Shown here piece by piece: positions 16,302-24,323 of a DNA stretch of 64,000 nucleotides (its first letter is position 1; each line of letters begins with the position of its first letter). The notes under the pieces are model-generated. The model saw only the letters and a program-made list of their open reading frames with translations, was not told the DNA's origin and made no database searches. This DNA comes from Microlunatus sp. Gsoil 973. Lineage in GTDB: Bacteria > Actinomycetota > Actinomycetes > Propionibacteriales > Propionibacteriaceae. The stretch covers positions 4,402,001-4,466,000 of the forward strand of contig NZ_CP046122.1 in NCBI RefSeq assembly GCF_009707365.1. The letters are read 5' to 3'. A program made the position numbers and the translations under genes.

Positions 16302-16946
16302 TTACAACCGGGCGGACCGGGTCCGGACGGCGGGGCGGACATCGGACACCTCACTGACCACGGCGTCGATGAAGCCGTAGTCCAGAGCCTGCTCTGCGGT
16401 GAACCAGCGGTCACGCAGCGAGTCGGCGTCGATGGTTGCCTTCGTCTGCCCGGTGTGCTCGGCGATCAGCGTGTTCATCAACTGGTTGGTGTACTCGAGG
16501 TTCTCGGCCTGGATCTCGATGTCGGCGGTCGTGCCGCCGAAACCGGCCGACCCCTGGTGCATCAGTACCCGGGCGTGCGGCAGGCAGTACCGCTTGCCCT
16601 TGGTGCCCGCCGAGAGCAGGAACTGCCCCATGCTCGCGGCGAGCCCCATGCCCAACGTGCTGACATCGTTGGGGATCAGCTTCATCACGTCATAGACCGC
16701 GAGCCCTGCGGTGACCGAGCCGCCCGGCGAATTGATGTAGAGGCTGATGTCGGCCTTGGGATCCTCTGCGGACAACAGCAACAGCTGGGTGCACAACCGA
16801 TTGGCGATCGCGTCGTCGACCAGCTGCCCGAGCACGACGATGCGCTGCTCCAGCAGCCGTTGGACAAGTTGATCATCGAGCCCGGAACGGAACTGTGGTT
16901 CCCCCTCCCGGGTCATCGCCTCACGGGTGTAGGTGCGGGTGATCAC
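16302..16946 (-). CDS. clpP2: ATP-dependent Clp protease proteolytic subunit 2
   Basis: Second ClpP paralogue, 214 aa, first gene of the clpP pair. Catalytic Ser105 (GLAASMG), His130 (RVLMHQG) and Asp175 (TIDADSLRD) are all present, with the NSPGGSVTAGLAVYDVM motif. The GTG start at 16946 is preceded by GAGGAGG five bases away. Which paralogue is numbered 1 or 2 is by gene order and could be swapped. Upstream, 17009-17044 holds overlapping palindromes that may control the pair; ClgR, encoded nearby, is the expected activator. Confidence 0.95.
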   Translation of the reverse strand: MITRTYTREAMTREGEPQFRSGLDDQLVQRLLEQRIVVLGQLVDDAIANRLCTQLLLLSAEDPKADISLYINSPGGSVTAGLAVYDVMKLIPNDVSTLGMGLAASMGQFLLSAGTKGKRYCLPHARVLMHQGSAGFGGTTADIEIQAENLEYTNQLMNTLIAEHTGQTKATIDADSLRDRWFTAEQALDYGFIDAVVSEVSDVRPAVRTRSARL

Positions 16947-17008
16947 GAATTCCTCCTCGAACTGGGTTCGTGATCAACACTGCCCGGCCGGCGCCCTGGA
17001 TTCTCGCC

Positions 17009-17044
17009 GATCTGCCCACCGCAGATCTGCCCAGGGCAGAGATC
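17009..17044. promoter_or_regulatory. overlapping palindromes and direct repeat upstream of clpP2-clpP1
   Basis: GATCTGCCCA occurs twice with 15-bp period (17009 and 17024). The first copy pairs with GCAGATC at 17021-17027, and TCTGCCC-A-GGGCAGA at 17026-17040 is a perfect inverted repeat. Located 63-98 bp before the clpP2 start, so a regulator site or RNA hairpin. It does not match the ClgR pattern well. Confidence 0.4.
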
Positions 17045-17080
17045 GGGTGCTGATGACGCCCGAAATCTGATCGTCGGTCG

Positions 17081-17121
17081 CGACACGCCGCGCAGATTGA
17101 GGATTTAGTGACCCCTCGGCC
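17081..17121 (+). repeat. 41-bp dispersed element, copy C (end of kinase gene)
   Basis: Begins CGACACGCCGCG and continues with GAGGATTTAGTGACCCCTCGG, as in copies A and B. It covers the last codons and the TAA stop (17105-17107) of the minus-strand phosphotransferase and the 24 bp beyond. The stop codon and final PRGH residues of that protein are therefore supplied by the element. Confidence 0.8.
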
Positions 17122-18091
17122 AATTGCGGCGTTCGGCGAGCCAGTCCGCGACGACCTCACGGCTCCAGCGCTGGTGTTCCCGGAGGTACGGCGAACCGTC
17201 CGGCTCGGGCGAGCCGGAGGCGATCGCGTAGTAGAGCGCCAGATCGGCGAGCAGGGTGTCGATGGCTTCCCGGTCCCCGGGGCCGACCAGCGGACTTGCG
17301 GCGAGGATCGCGTCGGCATCCCAACCGTCACCGCGTACCGAGATCAACAGCGTCACCAGATCGATCCACTGCCTGCCGAGCAACGGGAAGTTCCAGTCGA
17401 CGATCCAGCCACGCCCGTCGGCTCCGATGATCATGTTGTCGTCCCGGAGGTCGGCATGCACCAGCGTGGTCCCGTTGCATCGCTCGGGCAGCGCGGCCAC
17501 CAACTCGCGCATCTCGGCGGCATGATCACCGAACCGCTCGGTGATCATCTCTTCCTTGTCCGGTGACAACTCACCGAGCTCTGCGCTCAACGGCTGCCAC
17601 GGGTAGCCGGCCGGTGCCGGAGTCAGTGCGCGAGCTGCAGCCTCGACCGTCCGCACAGCGATCCGGATGTCGTCGACGGTCCACGGCCGGTGCGGCGGAC
17701 GACCGTCGATCTCGGTGAAGATCAACAACTGCCAGTCGACGGAGTCGATCACCGTGCGGGCGTCGGTGATCAACTCCGGCGCGGGGACAGCGTCCGGCAG
17801 CGTGCGCCGCTTGGTCGCCTCCTTCGCATACGAGTCCAGCAGCCACTCCCGGCCCCAGCCCGCCACCTTGGCGAAGAGCCGGCGACCGTCGGCCAGCACG
17901 AGTCGGGCCGCGAAGCCGGGGGTGTACCCGCTGCGCTCGCTGATCGCCGAGATCACCGGCGATCCGAGTTGATCAACGATCCAGTCCTGCACCGCGCTCG
18001 GCAGCTCGGGCCAGGCCGGACGTTGGGCCGTCGCGGCATGCGGCACGGTCAGCGGGGTCGGCGTACGTGATCCGGGCATACCCCGGATCAT
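17105..18091 (-). CDS. aminoglycoside phosphotransferase-fold (APH) kinase
   Basis: Protein-kinase-like small-molecule kinase, 328 aa, substrate unknown. The catalytic loop is LVHADLRDDNMII (H-x-D-x4-N) and the metal site GWIVDWNFPLLGRQWIDL (D in place of DFG). The N-lobe shows SGYTPGFAARLVLADGRRLFAKV, with the ATP-binding lysine in FAKV. Such proteins range from antibiotic kinases to metabolite kinases; similar actinobacterial proteins are often called aminoglycoside phosphotransferase without evidence of resistance. ATG 18091 is taken, with ATG 18079 as alternative. Its stop lies in copy C of the 41-bp element. Divergent from menF. Confidence 0.8.
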   Translation of the reverse strand: MIRGMPGSRTPTPLTVPHAATAQRPAWPELPSAVQDWIVDQLGSPVISAISERSGYTPGFAARLVLADGRRLFAKVAGWGREWLLDSYAKEATKRRTLPDAVPAPELITDARTVIDSVDWQLLIFTEIDGRPPHRPWTVDDIRIAVRTVEAAARALTPAPAGYPWQPLSAELGELSPDKEEMITERFGDHAAEMRELVAALPERCNGTTLVHADLRDDNMIIGADGRGWIVDWNFPLLGRQWIDLVTLLISVRGDGWDADAILAASPLVGPGDREAIDTLLADLALYYAIASGSPEPDGSPYLREHQRWSREVVADWLAERRNWPRGH

Positions 18092-18204
18092 CCACCGACA
18101 CCGGCTCCGAGTGCGAGCCGAATACCTTCAGCCGTGCGGCTGAGATGCAGATCACGAGGTGCAGGTCACAACCGCCGAATCGCCGGTTCGCTGCTGTTCG
18201 CGGC

Positions 18205-18210
18205 TAATCT
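18205..18210 (+). promoter_or_regulatory. menF leaderless promoter -10 box
   Basis: TAATCT followed by 7 nt and the GTG of menF. No ribosome-binding site is present between them, so the transcript probably begins at the start codon. Confidence 0.5.
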
Positions 18211-18217
18211 GAGCGAC

Positions 18218-19483
18218 GTGAGGACGCTTGCGGACGGCGGGATCGCACGGCCGAGACTGCATGTCGCGACCGAGGAGATCGCCGACCCGGGACCGCTCCC
18301 GGCGGTGATGCCGGACGCGACGACACTGGCCTGGATCCGTCGCGGCGAGGGCGTGGTGGGTTACGGCGAGGCGGCCCGCCACAAGGCCACCTCACCGGCC
18401 GACGCCGAGCAGTGGTGGCGGGAGATCCGCGACCAGCTCGTCATCGAGTCGACCCTGCCCGGCGCGGACCTGCCCGGTACCGGCTTCGTCGCCTTCGGCA
18501 GCTTCGTCTTCGACCCGGACAACACCACCGCGGACTCGGTGCTCATCGTCCCGGAACTGATCATCGGTCGACGCGCCGGACGTGCCTGGCGCACCACGAT
18601 CCGGCCGACCTACGCGCCCCCCATTCCCACCCCGGCGATCGATCCGGTCCAGGCTCCCGGCACGGTCAGCTTCGCCGACGGAAAGTTGAGCGGCCCCGAG
18701 TGGCAGCGGGTCGTCGCCGAACTCGTCGAGCGGATCACCACGACCGATCTGGACAAGGTCGTTCTGGCCCGCGAACTGGTGGCCATCGCCGACACCCCGA
18801 TCGACCCACGCCGGCTGGTCAGCAGACTGGCCACCGAGTACGCCACCTGCTGGACCTATCACGTCGACGGACTGGTCGGCGCAACACCGGAGATGCTGGT
18901 CCGTCGGGAGGCCGGCCTGGCCACCTCGCGGGTGCTGGCCGGCACCATCCGGCGATCCTCCGACACCACCCAGGACCTTGCGCTGGCCGCTGCGCTCGCC
19001 CAGTCCAGCAAGGATCTGGAAGAACACGAGTACGCCGTCGCGTCGGTGGCCCGCGCGCTGGCGCCGCACTGCTCGGGGATGAACGTCCCCGACGCCCCAT
19101 ACGTCCTGGAACTGCCCAACGTGCTTCACCTGGCCACCGACGTCACCGCGGTGGCCGATCCCGGTTCCAGTTCGCTGGCCCTGGCGGCCGCCCTGCATCC
19201 CAGTGCCGCGGTCTGTGGCACGCCGACCGGTGCGGCCCGGGCGACCATCGCCGAGTTGGAGCAGCTGGACCGCGACCGCTACGCCGGTCCGGTCGGCTGG
19301 ATCGACGCCGACGGTGACGGTGAATGGGCCATCGCCCTGCGCTGCGGCAGGATCGATCCCGACGACCCGCGACAGATCCGGCTCTACGCAGGCTGCGGCA
19401 TCGTCGGTGGCTCCGATCCCGAGGCCGAACTGGCCGAATCCGTCGCCAAACTGGTGCCCATGAGGGACGCGCTGGCCGGCTGA
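18218..19483 (+). CDS. menF: isochorismate synthase (menaquinone type)
   Basis: Chorismate-binding enzyme that isomerises chorismate to isochorismate, first step of the menaquinone branch. About 421 aa from GTG 18218, chosen because TAATCT stands 7 nt upstream; upstream in-frame codons look non-coding. Family motifs: VVLARELV, the substrate site ATPEMLVRREAGLATSRVLAGT, HEYAVASVARAL, HLATDVTAV, LHPSAAVCGTPTGAA and the C-terminal YAGCGIVGGSDPEAELAES. The lack of an N-terminal glutamine-type domain and the presence of other men genes favour MenF over salicylate or siderophore synthases. The HhH gene follows on the same strand. Confidence 0.9.
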   Translation: MRTLADGGIARPRLHVATEEIADPGPLPAVMPDATTLAWIRRGEGVVGYGEAARHKATSPADAEQWWREIRDQLVIESTLPGADLPGTGFVAFGSFVFDPDNTTADSVLIVPELIIGRRAGRAWRTTIRPTYAPPIPTPAIDPVQAPGTVSFADGKLSGPEWQRVVAELVERITTTDLDKVVLARELVAIADTPIDPRRLVSRLATEYATCWTYHVDGLVGATPEMLVRREAGLATSRVLAGTIRRSSDTTQDLALAAALAQSSKDLEEHEYAVASVARALAPHCSGMNVPDAPYVLELPNVLHLATDVTAVADPGSSSLALAAALHPSAAVCGTPTGAARATIAELEQLDRDRYAGPVGWIDADGDGEWAIALRCGRIDPDDPRQIRLYAGCGIVGGSDPEAELAESVAKLVPMRDALAG

Positions 19484-19516
19484 TTCGCCGTGGCCGTACC
19501 GGGTACGCGGGCGGCC

Positions 19517-19963
19517 ATGGCTGCTACCACCCGCAAGGACCGGATCGGCCCCGATGATCTCGGCCTCGACCTGAGCAAGGGCACCGACACCCAACTGTTC
19601 AGATGGCTGGTCGCCTGTGACCTGTTCGGCCGCCGGATCAGCCAGGACATCGCCGCCGCAGCATTCAAGGAGCTGGACAAGGCGAGGCTGCTGAATCCGA
19701 AGAAGCTGGCCGACGCGGATTGGCAACAGCTGGTCGACCTGCTCGGCGCGGGAGGCTACAAGCGCTACGACGAATCGACCGCGAGCGAGTTGATCAGACT
19801 CGGCCAGGACGCCCAGGACCGGTACGGCGGACGGCTCACCAAGATCACCCGTGGTGACGACGGCCGGACCGTCGACAAGACGGTGATCAAGAAGCGCGTC
19901 CAGGAGTTCAAGGGGATCGGACCGACCGCTGCCGCCATCTTCGTCCGCGAACTACACCTCTGA
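19517..19963 (+). CDS. small helix-hairpin-helix protein, endonuclease III-like C-terminus
   Basis: A 148-aa protein ending in VQEFKGIGPTAAAIFVREL, which matches the hairpin of HhH-GPD DNA glycosylases (FKGIGPxTAxxFLREL). The rest is helical and basic (ELDKARLLNPKKL, VIKKRV). The catalytic K/D pair and FeS cysteines of full endonuclease III are not visible and the protein is too short for a full glycosylase, so it may only bind DNA or be a stand-alone fragment of that fold. ATG 19517 is preferred over GTG 19490. It lies 33 bp after menF and its end overlaps the convergent kinase gene by 12 bp. Confidence 0.7.
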   Translation: MAATTRKDRIGPDDLGLDLSKGTDTQLFRWLVACDLFGRRISQDIAAAAFKELDKARLLNPKKLADADWQQLVDLLGAGGYKRYDESTASELIRLGQDAQDRYGGRLTKITRGDDGRTVDKTVIKKRVQEFKGIGPTAAAIFVRELHL

Positions 19964-20887
19964 GTCGGCCCGGACCGAGTCCGTTTCGGTCAGGAGTTGA
20001 TCGAGCGCGTAGAGCGCGTCCACCCGCGGCTCCACGCCGTCAGCCACGTCTGCCGCGATACCCGACACCGCCTTCCACAACACCCAGCCGCGGGCCCGGG
20101 CGATCAGTGCCGGGTCGGCACCGAGGGCCTGCAGGAACACCGGCCGGCTCTCGCTGTCCAGCAGGGTCCAGGCGATCGCCAGGTCGCAGGCCGGATCGCC
20201 GACGCCGCAGGTGCCGAAGTCGATCACCGCCGCCAGCTCGCCGTCCTTGACCAGCAGGTTGCCCGCAGCAATGTCGCCGTGGAACCACACCGGCGACCCG
20301 CTGGGTCCGGCATCGAGCGCGCACCGCCACAGTCGGCGCAGCTGATCGGCACCGCTCTGGTCCGGCAGGGCGGGCAGCGAGTCGTCGACCAGCCCGACGA
20401 ATCTGATCAGCGGGCCCCCGCGAAACCAGTTGTGCACCCCCGGCCCCGGGCCGCCGTCGGTGTCCACCGACTGCAGCGCCAGCAGGAACCGGGCGAGCTC
20501 GGCGGCGAACCGGCGCAGGTCGGTGATCAGCGAACGATCGGCCGGCTGCCCGGGCAGCCACCCGTACACCGACCACGGGTGCGGATACTCCTCGGTCGGG
20601 CTGCCGTGGCCGAGCGGCACCGGAATCGGCAGCGGGAGCCGGGGTGCCAGCACCGGCAACCACCGCTGCTCCTTCTGCACGGCCAGCGCGTACGGCTCGG
20701 CGCTGGGCAGCCGGACCGACATCGCCGGGCCGAGGTGGAAGGTGCGATTGTCCCAACCCTGCTCGGCAACCCGCCGGATCTCCAGGTCGGCCCACCCGGG
20801 GAACTGTGCGGCGACCAACCGGCGGACCAGGTCCTCATCAAGCGGAAGCCGGACCGGGACCGGACCGAGATCCTCCTCAGAGCTCAC
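19952..20887 (-). CDS. aminoglycoside/macrolide phosphotransferase-like kinase
   Basis: APH-fold kinase of 311 aa. The catalytic loop is VWFHGDIAAGNLLV and the metal-binding strand LAAVIDFGTCGVGDPACDL, which together match the actinobacterial branch near macrolide 2'-phosphotransferases and their metabolic relatives. RVAEQGWDNRTFHLGPAMSVRLP forms the N-lobe. Resistance function is not shown; the gene is chromosomal, not near mobile elements. Start GTG 20887 has TAGGCT 9 nt upstream. It converges on the HhH gene and is divergent from the menJ-nuo operon across a 244-bp spacer. Confidence 0.82.
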   Translation of the reverse strand: MSSEEDLGPVPVRLPLDEDLVRRLVAAQFPGWADLEIRRVAEQGWDNRTFHLGPAMSVRLPSAEPYALAVQKEQRWLPVLAPRLPLPIPVPLGHGSPTEEYPHPWSVYGWLPGQPADRSLITDLRRFAAELARFLLALQSVDTDGGPGPGVHNWFRGGPLIRFVGLVDDSLPALPDQSGADQLRRLWRCALDAGPSGSPVWFHGDIAAGNLLVKDGELAAVIDFGTCGVGDPACDLAIAWTLLDSESRPVFLQALGADPALIARARGWVLWKAVSGIAADVADGVEPRVDALYALDQLLTETDSVRADSEV

Positions 20888-21079
20888 AGACCGGGGAGCC
20901 TAGGCTGCCGAGGTGCCGTCCGGCCAACCATTTACCTCGGCCGGATTACGCAAGGTCGCGGTTGCGAAAATAGTGCTGTTGGCAAGGGGAAACGCTGCTT
21001 CAGCCGTGGAATTGACCTATTCGGCAAGGCCGGGTTCACTAGCCCGGGTACCGACGTGACTCCCGGGGTTGTCCCGTCG

Positions 21080-21085
21080 TAGAGT
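21080..21085 (+). promoter_or_regulatory. candidate -10 box for menJ-nuo
   Basis: TAGAGT (TAnnnT) 46 bp before the menJ-like start codon, just upstream of the Rex-like palindrome. A second possible promoter has TTGACC at 21012-21017 spaced 17 bp from TTCACT at 21035-21040. Which is used cannot be decided by eye. Confidence 0.35.
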
Positions 21086-21095
21086 GACCGGTAGC

Positions 21096-21113
21096 TAGTG
21101 AAGAGTTTCACTA
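21096..21113. promoter_or_regulatory. Rex-like operator before the menJ-nuo operon
   Basis: The perfect inverted repeat TAGTGAAGAGTTTCACTA has 7-bp arms and a 4-bp spacer. The redox regulator Rex binds TTGTGAA-N4-TTCACAA, so this differs only at the second base of each arm. It sits between the putative -10 and the start codon, a repressor position. An extra half-site TTCACTA lies at 21035-21041. Rex senses NADH/NAD+, which suits control of NADH dehydrogenase. Function inferred. Confidence 0.5.
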
Positions 21114-21131
21114 AGTCCCTCGGAGTGTTTG

Positions 21132-22406
21132 ATGACTGGCAGCGAAAGCGGCGCGATCACCAGTGATGTGATTGTCGTCGGCGCCGGACCGGCTGGTTCG
21201 GCGGCTGCGACCTACCTGGCGCGCAGCGGCCTGGACGTGTCGCTGTTGGAGAAGACCAAGTTCCCGCGTGAGAAGGTCTGCGGCGACGGGCTCACCCCGC
21301 GCGGCACCAAGCAGCTGATCAAGCTCGGCGTCGACATCTCGACCCAGAACGGCTGGGCACACCAGCGGGGCCTGCGGTTCTGGGCCGGCGGCCGGCACTG
21401 GGATCTCGACTGGCCCGATCTGGTCGACTACCCGGGCTTCGGGGTCACCCGGCAACGCGCCGACTTCGACCAGATCCTGGCCGAGAACGCCGTCGCCTCC
21501 GGTGCCAAGCTCTACGAACTTGCCAATGTCACCGAACCCGTCATCGACCCGGTGTCGGACCGGATCACCGGCGTGATCACCAAGGACGGGCAGCGGTTCA
21601 GCGCTCCGCTGGTGGTTGCTGCCGATGGCAACTCCACTCGGATCAGCATCGGTATGGGGATCAACCGGCGCGAGAAGCTGCCGATGGGCGTCGCGGTCCG
21701 CACCTACTACAAGAGCCCGTTACACACCAGCCCGTACATCGAATCCTGGCCGGAGTTGTGGACCGGAAAGCCGGGGGAGTCCGACCTGCTGCCCGGGTAC
21801 GGCTGGATCTTCCCGCTGGGTGACGGCACCTGCAACGTCGGGCTGGGCATCCTCAACACGTCCAAGGCGTTCGGCAAGGTCGACTACAAGCAGATGCTCA
21901 AGGTGTGGATGGACAACACCCCGGCCGAGTGGGGCTTTCGGGACGAGAACCAGGTCGGCCGGGTGCTGGGCGCGGCACTGCCGATGGCCTTCAACCGCAT
22001 GCCGCACTACAGCCGCGGACTGCTGCTGGTCGGAGATGCCGGAGGGATGGTCAGCCCGTTCAACGGTGAGGGCATCCCGTACGCGATGGAGTCCGCAGAG
22101 ATGGCTGCCGAAGCGATCGCCGAGGCGCACTATCGCGGCGTCGGTACCCCGAGTGCCGAGAAGGCCTTGCACGGCTATCCGGCCCGGCTGCGCGAGACCT
22201 GGGGCGGTTACTACTCGTTGGGCCGGGTGTTCACCAAGATCATCGCCCAGCCGGCGATCATGAAGGCCTGCGTCCGCTACGGCCTGCCCCGCAAGGTGGT
22301 CATGCAGTTCACCTTGAAGATGTTGTCCAATCTGACCGACCACAAGAACGGCGACATCTACGACCGGATCGTGAACGGCCTGTCCAAGATCGCGCCGGCA
22401 ACGTGA
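21132..22406 (+). CDS. geranylgeranyl reductase family protein (probable menaquinone reductase MenJ)
   Basis: FAD-dependent polyprenyl reductase, 424 aa. The dinucleotide-binding fold begins VIVVGAGPAGSAAATYLARS; KVCGDGLTPRG is the family's substrate-cap motif, and GDAGGMVSPFNGEGIPYAM is the second FAD motif. Relatives reduce isoprene double bonds of geranylgeranyl groups, archaeal lipids or, as mycobacterial MenJ does, one unit of menaquinone. The position directly before nuoA and near men genes favours the last. ATG 21132 follows CGGAG; a TTG at 21129 is unlikely. nuoA starts 81 bp later on the same strand, so it may lead the nuo transcript. Confidence 0.82.
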   Translation: MTGSESGAITSDVIVVGAGPAGSAAATYLARSGLDVSLLEKTKFPREKVCGDGLTPRGTKQLIKLGVDISTQNGWAHQRGLRFWAGGRHWDLDWPDLVDYPGFGVTRQRADFDQILAENAVASGAKLYELANVTEPVIDPVSDRITGVITKDGQRFSAPLVVAADGNSTRISIGMGINRREKLPMGVAVRTYYKSPLHTSPYIESWPELWTGKPGESDLLPGYGWIFPLGDGTCNVGLGILNTSKAFGKVDYKQMLKVWMDNTPAEWGFRDENQVGRVLGAALPMAFNRMPHYSRGLLLVGDAGGMVSPFNGEGIPYAMESAEMAAEAIAEAHYRGVGTPSAEKALHGYPARLRETWGGYYSLGRVFTKIIAQPAIMKACVRYGLPRKVVMQFTLKMLSNLTDHKNGDIYDRIVNGLSKIAPAT

Positions 22407-22487
22407 GATCGCAGATGAGGCCCCACTGCGACACGCAGGTGCGGGTGCGATAGGGATGGACCTGATGCATCGAGAAAGAAGGCAGGG

Positions 22488-22850
22488 ATGAGCCTCTACA
22501 CCGGCTTCGTGATCGCCCTGATCATCGCTGCGGCGTTCGTGGCACTGACCATCACCGCCAGCATGCTGGTCGGCGGTCCCGGTCGTTACAACCGGGCAAA
22601 GCTCGACTCTTACGAATGCGGCATCGAGCCGACGCCGCAGCCCGCGGGCGGTGGCCGCTTTCCCGTCAAGTACTACCTGACGGCGATGCTCTTCATCGTC
22701 TTCGACATCGAGATCGTCTTCCTCTACCCGTGGGCGGTGACCTTCCACCAGATGGGTCTCTTCGCCCTGGTCGAGATGGTGCTGTTCATCGTGACCGTCT
22801 TCGTGGCGTACTTCTACATCCTGCGCCGAGGGGGTCTGGAGTGGGACTGA
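22488..22850 (+). CDS. nuoA: NADH-quinone oxidoreductase subunit A
   Basis: Small three-helix membrane subunit (120 aa) of complex I, lining the quinone site between the arms. The loop [15 protein letters not shown] after helix 1 is the family signature, with the conserved cysteine of the TMH1-2 loop. [13 protein letters not shown] marks helix 2. ATG preceded by a purine-rich GAAGGCAGGG. First of fourteen nuo genes in canonical order; a 61-bp gap separates it from nuoB. Confidence 0.95.
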   Translation: MSLYTGFVIALIIAAAFVALTITASMLVGGPGRYNRAKLDSYECGIEPTPQPAGGGRFPVKYYLTAMLFIVFDIEIVFLYPWAVTFHQMGLFALVEMVLFIVTVFVAYFYILRRGGLEWD

Positions 22851-22911
22851 TCAACTTCGGCCTTGTGTCAACCAACCCTGCAGCAACGAAACAGATGAGG
22901 ATCGTCTAGCC

Positions 22912-23469
22912 ATGGGACTCGAGGACAAGATCCCGAGCGGGATCCTGCTCACCACGGTCGAGGCACTCGCCGGCGCCGCCCGCAGCGCCTCGTTCTGGCC
23001 GGTGACTTTCGGCCTTGCCTGCTGTTCGTTCGAGATGATGACCATGGGTACGCCCCGGTTCGACTCCGCCCGCTGGGGCCAGGAGGTCTTCCGGAACTCG
23101 CCCCGGCAGGCGGACCTGATGATTGTCGCCGGACGGGTCAGCCAGAAGATGGCGCCGATCGTGCGGCAGGTCTACGACCAGATGGCCGAGCCGAAGTTCG
23201 TGCTGTCGATGGGCGTCTGCGCCTCCAGCGGCGGCATGTTCAACAACTACGCGATCGTCCAGGGTGTTGATCACATCGTGCCGGTCGACGTGTACGTTCC
23301 GGGCTGCCCGCCGCGGCCGGAGATGTTGATCGACGGCATCTTCAAGCTGCGCAAGCTGAAGGTCGAGAAGCTGCCGATCGGCACCCATCGCGAGGAGGTC
23401 GAGGCGAGCGCGGAGCAGCAGGCTCTGGACAAGCCGGCGACCATCGAGCAGAAGGGCCTGCTGCGGTGA
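22912..23469 (+). CDS. nuoB: NADH-quinone oxidoreductase subunit B
   Basis: Peripheral subunit carrying the terminal [4Fe-4S] cluster N2 that hands electrons to menaquinone. Ligands visible: the adjacent Cys37-Cys38 in [10 protein letters not shown], Cys103 in MGVCASSGG and Cys132 in PGCPPRPE. 185 aa with a normal C-terminus. The stop overlaps the nuoC GTG by 4 bp. Confidence 0.96.
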   Translation: MGLEDKIPSGILLTTVEALAGAARSASFWPVTFGLACCSFEMMTMGTPRFDSARWGQEVFRNSPRQADLMIVAGRVSQKMAPIVRQVYDQMAEPKFVLSMGVCASSGGMFNNYAIVQGVDHIVPVDVYVPGCPPRPEMLIDGIFKLRKLKVEKLPIGTHREEVEASAEQQALDKPATIEQKGLLR

Positions 23470-24323
23470 CTGATCCCAACACGCCGAAGAACCCGAATCC
23501 GGCCACCCCGAAGAACGCGCCGCGGGACGACTCCAATGCCCAGCAGCCGGGCAAGGGTGCGGACGAGGCGAAGAGTTCGGTGCCCAGCACTCCGCCCGAT
23601 GCCACCCCTGGCGGCGGGCCGGAGGAGCGGGGTGATCTCGAGCCGACGCCGACCGGCCCGGGCAGCGCCCAGGGGCCGGAGATCCTGGCCGTCCGGGACG
23701 GCATGTTCGGTGTCAAGGGCAGCCCGGACACCTCGGGCTACGGCAGGCTACGCCGGGTCATCGAGTTCCCCGGTCCGAGCCAGCGGCCGTTCGGCAGTTG
23801 GTATGACAGCGCCATCGACCGGATCGCGGAGCTGATGCCCAACGTCGGCGAGGTGATCACCAAGGTGGTCGTCGAGCGCGGCGATCTGACGGTCCACGTC
23901 GCCAGGGAGCACCTGGTGGCCCTGATGAAGATCCTGCGGGACGACGCGCACCTGCGCTTCGAGTTCTTCAGCGGCGTCTCCGGCGTGCACTATCCGACCG
24001 ACAAGGGCCGGGAATTGCATGCGGTCTATCACCTGGGTTCGTTCACCCACAACCGACGGATCCGGATCGAGGTCTCGGTCTCCGAAGCCGACCCGCACAT
24101 CCCGTCGGTGGTCGGCGTCTACCCGGGTGCCGACTGGCACGAGCGGGAGACCTTCGACATGTTCGGGATGATCTTCGACGGTCACCCGCATCTGACCCGG
24201 ATCCTGATGCCCGACGACTGGCCGGGCCACCCGCAACGCAAGGAGTACCCGCTCGGCGGCATCGACGTCGAGTACAAGGGCGCCCGGATCCCCAGCCCTG
24301 ACAACCGGAGGTCGTACAACTGA
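23466..24323 (+). CDS. nuoC: NADH-quinone oxidoreductase subunit C
   Basis: 30-kDa subunit of the hydrophilic arm, 285 aa, separate from NuoD. The core contains [18 protein letters not shown], the [20 protein letters not shown] signature and [14 protein letters not shown], ending [16 protein letters not shown]. The first 70 residues are a Pro/Asn/Thr-rich low-complexity extension ([13 protein letters not shown]) beyond the usual NuoC, as seen in some actinobacteria. GTG start overlaps nuoB by 4 bp; its TGA shares one base with the nuoD ATG. Confidence 0.95.
   Translation: MTDPNTPKNPNPATPKNAPRDDSNAQQPGKGADEAKSSVPSTPPDATPGGGPEERGDLEPTPTGPGSAQGPEILAVRDGMFGVKGSPDTSGYGRLRRVIEFPGPSQRPFGSWYDSAIDRIAELMPNVGEVITKVVVERGDLTVHVAREHLVALMKILRDDAHLRFEFFSGVSGVHYPTDKGRELHAVYHLGSFTHNRRIRIEVSVSEADPHIPSVVGVYPGADWHERETFDMFGMIFDGHPHLTRILMPDDWPGHPQRKEYPLGGIDVEYKGARIPSPDNRRSYN

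Noticed and set aside
17105-20887. Antibiotic resistance genes (two APH-fold kinases)
   Set aside because: The fold is shared with many metabolic kinases; chromosomal setting next to clp and men genes and no mobile element give no support for resistance.
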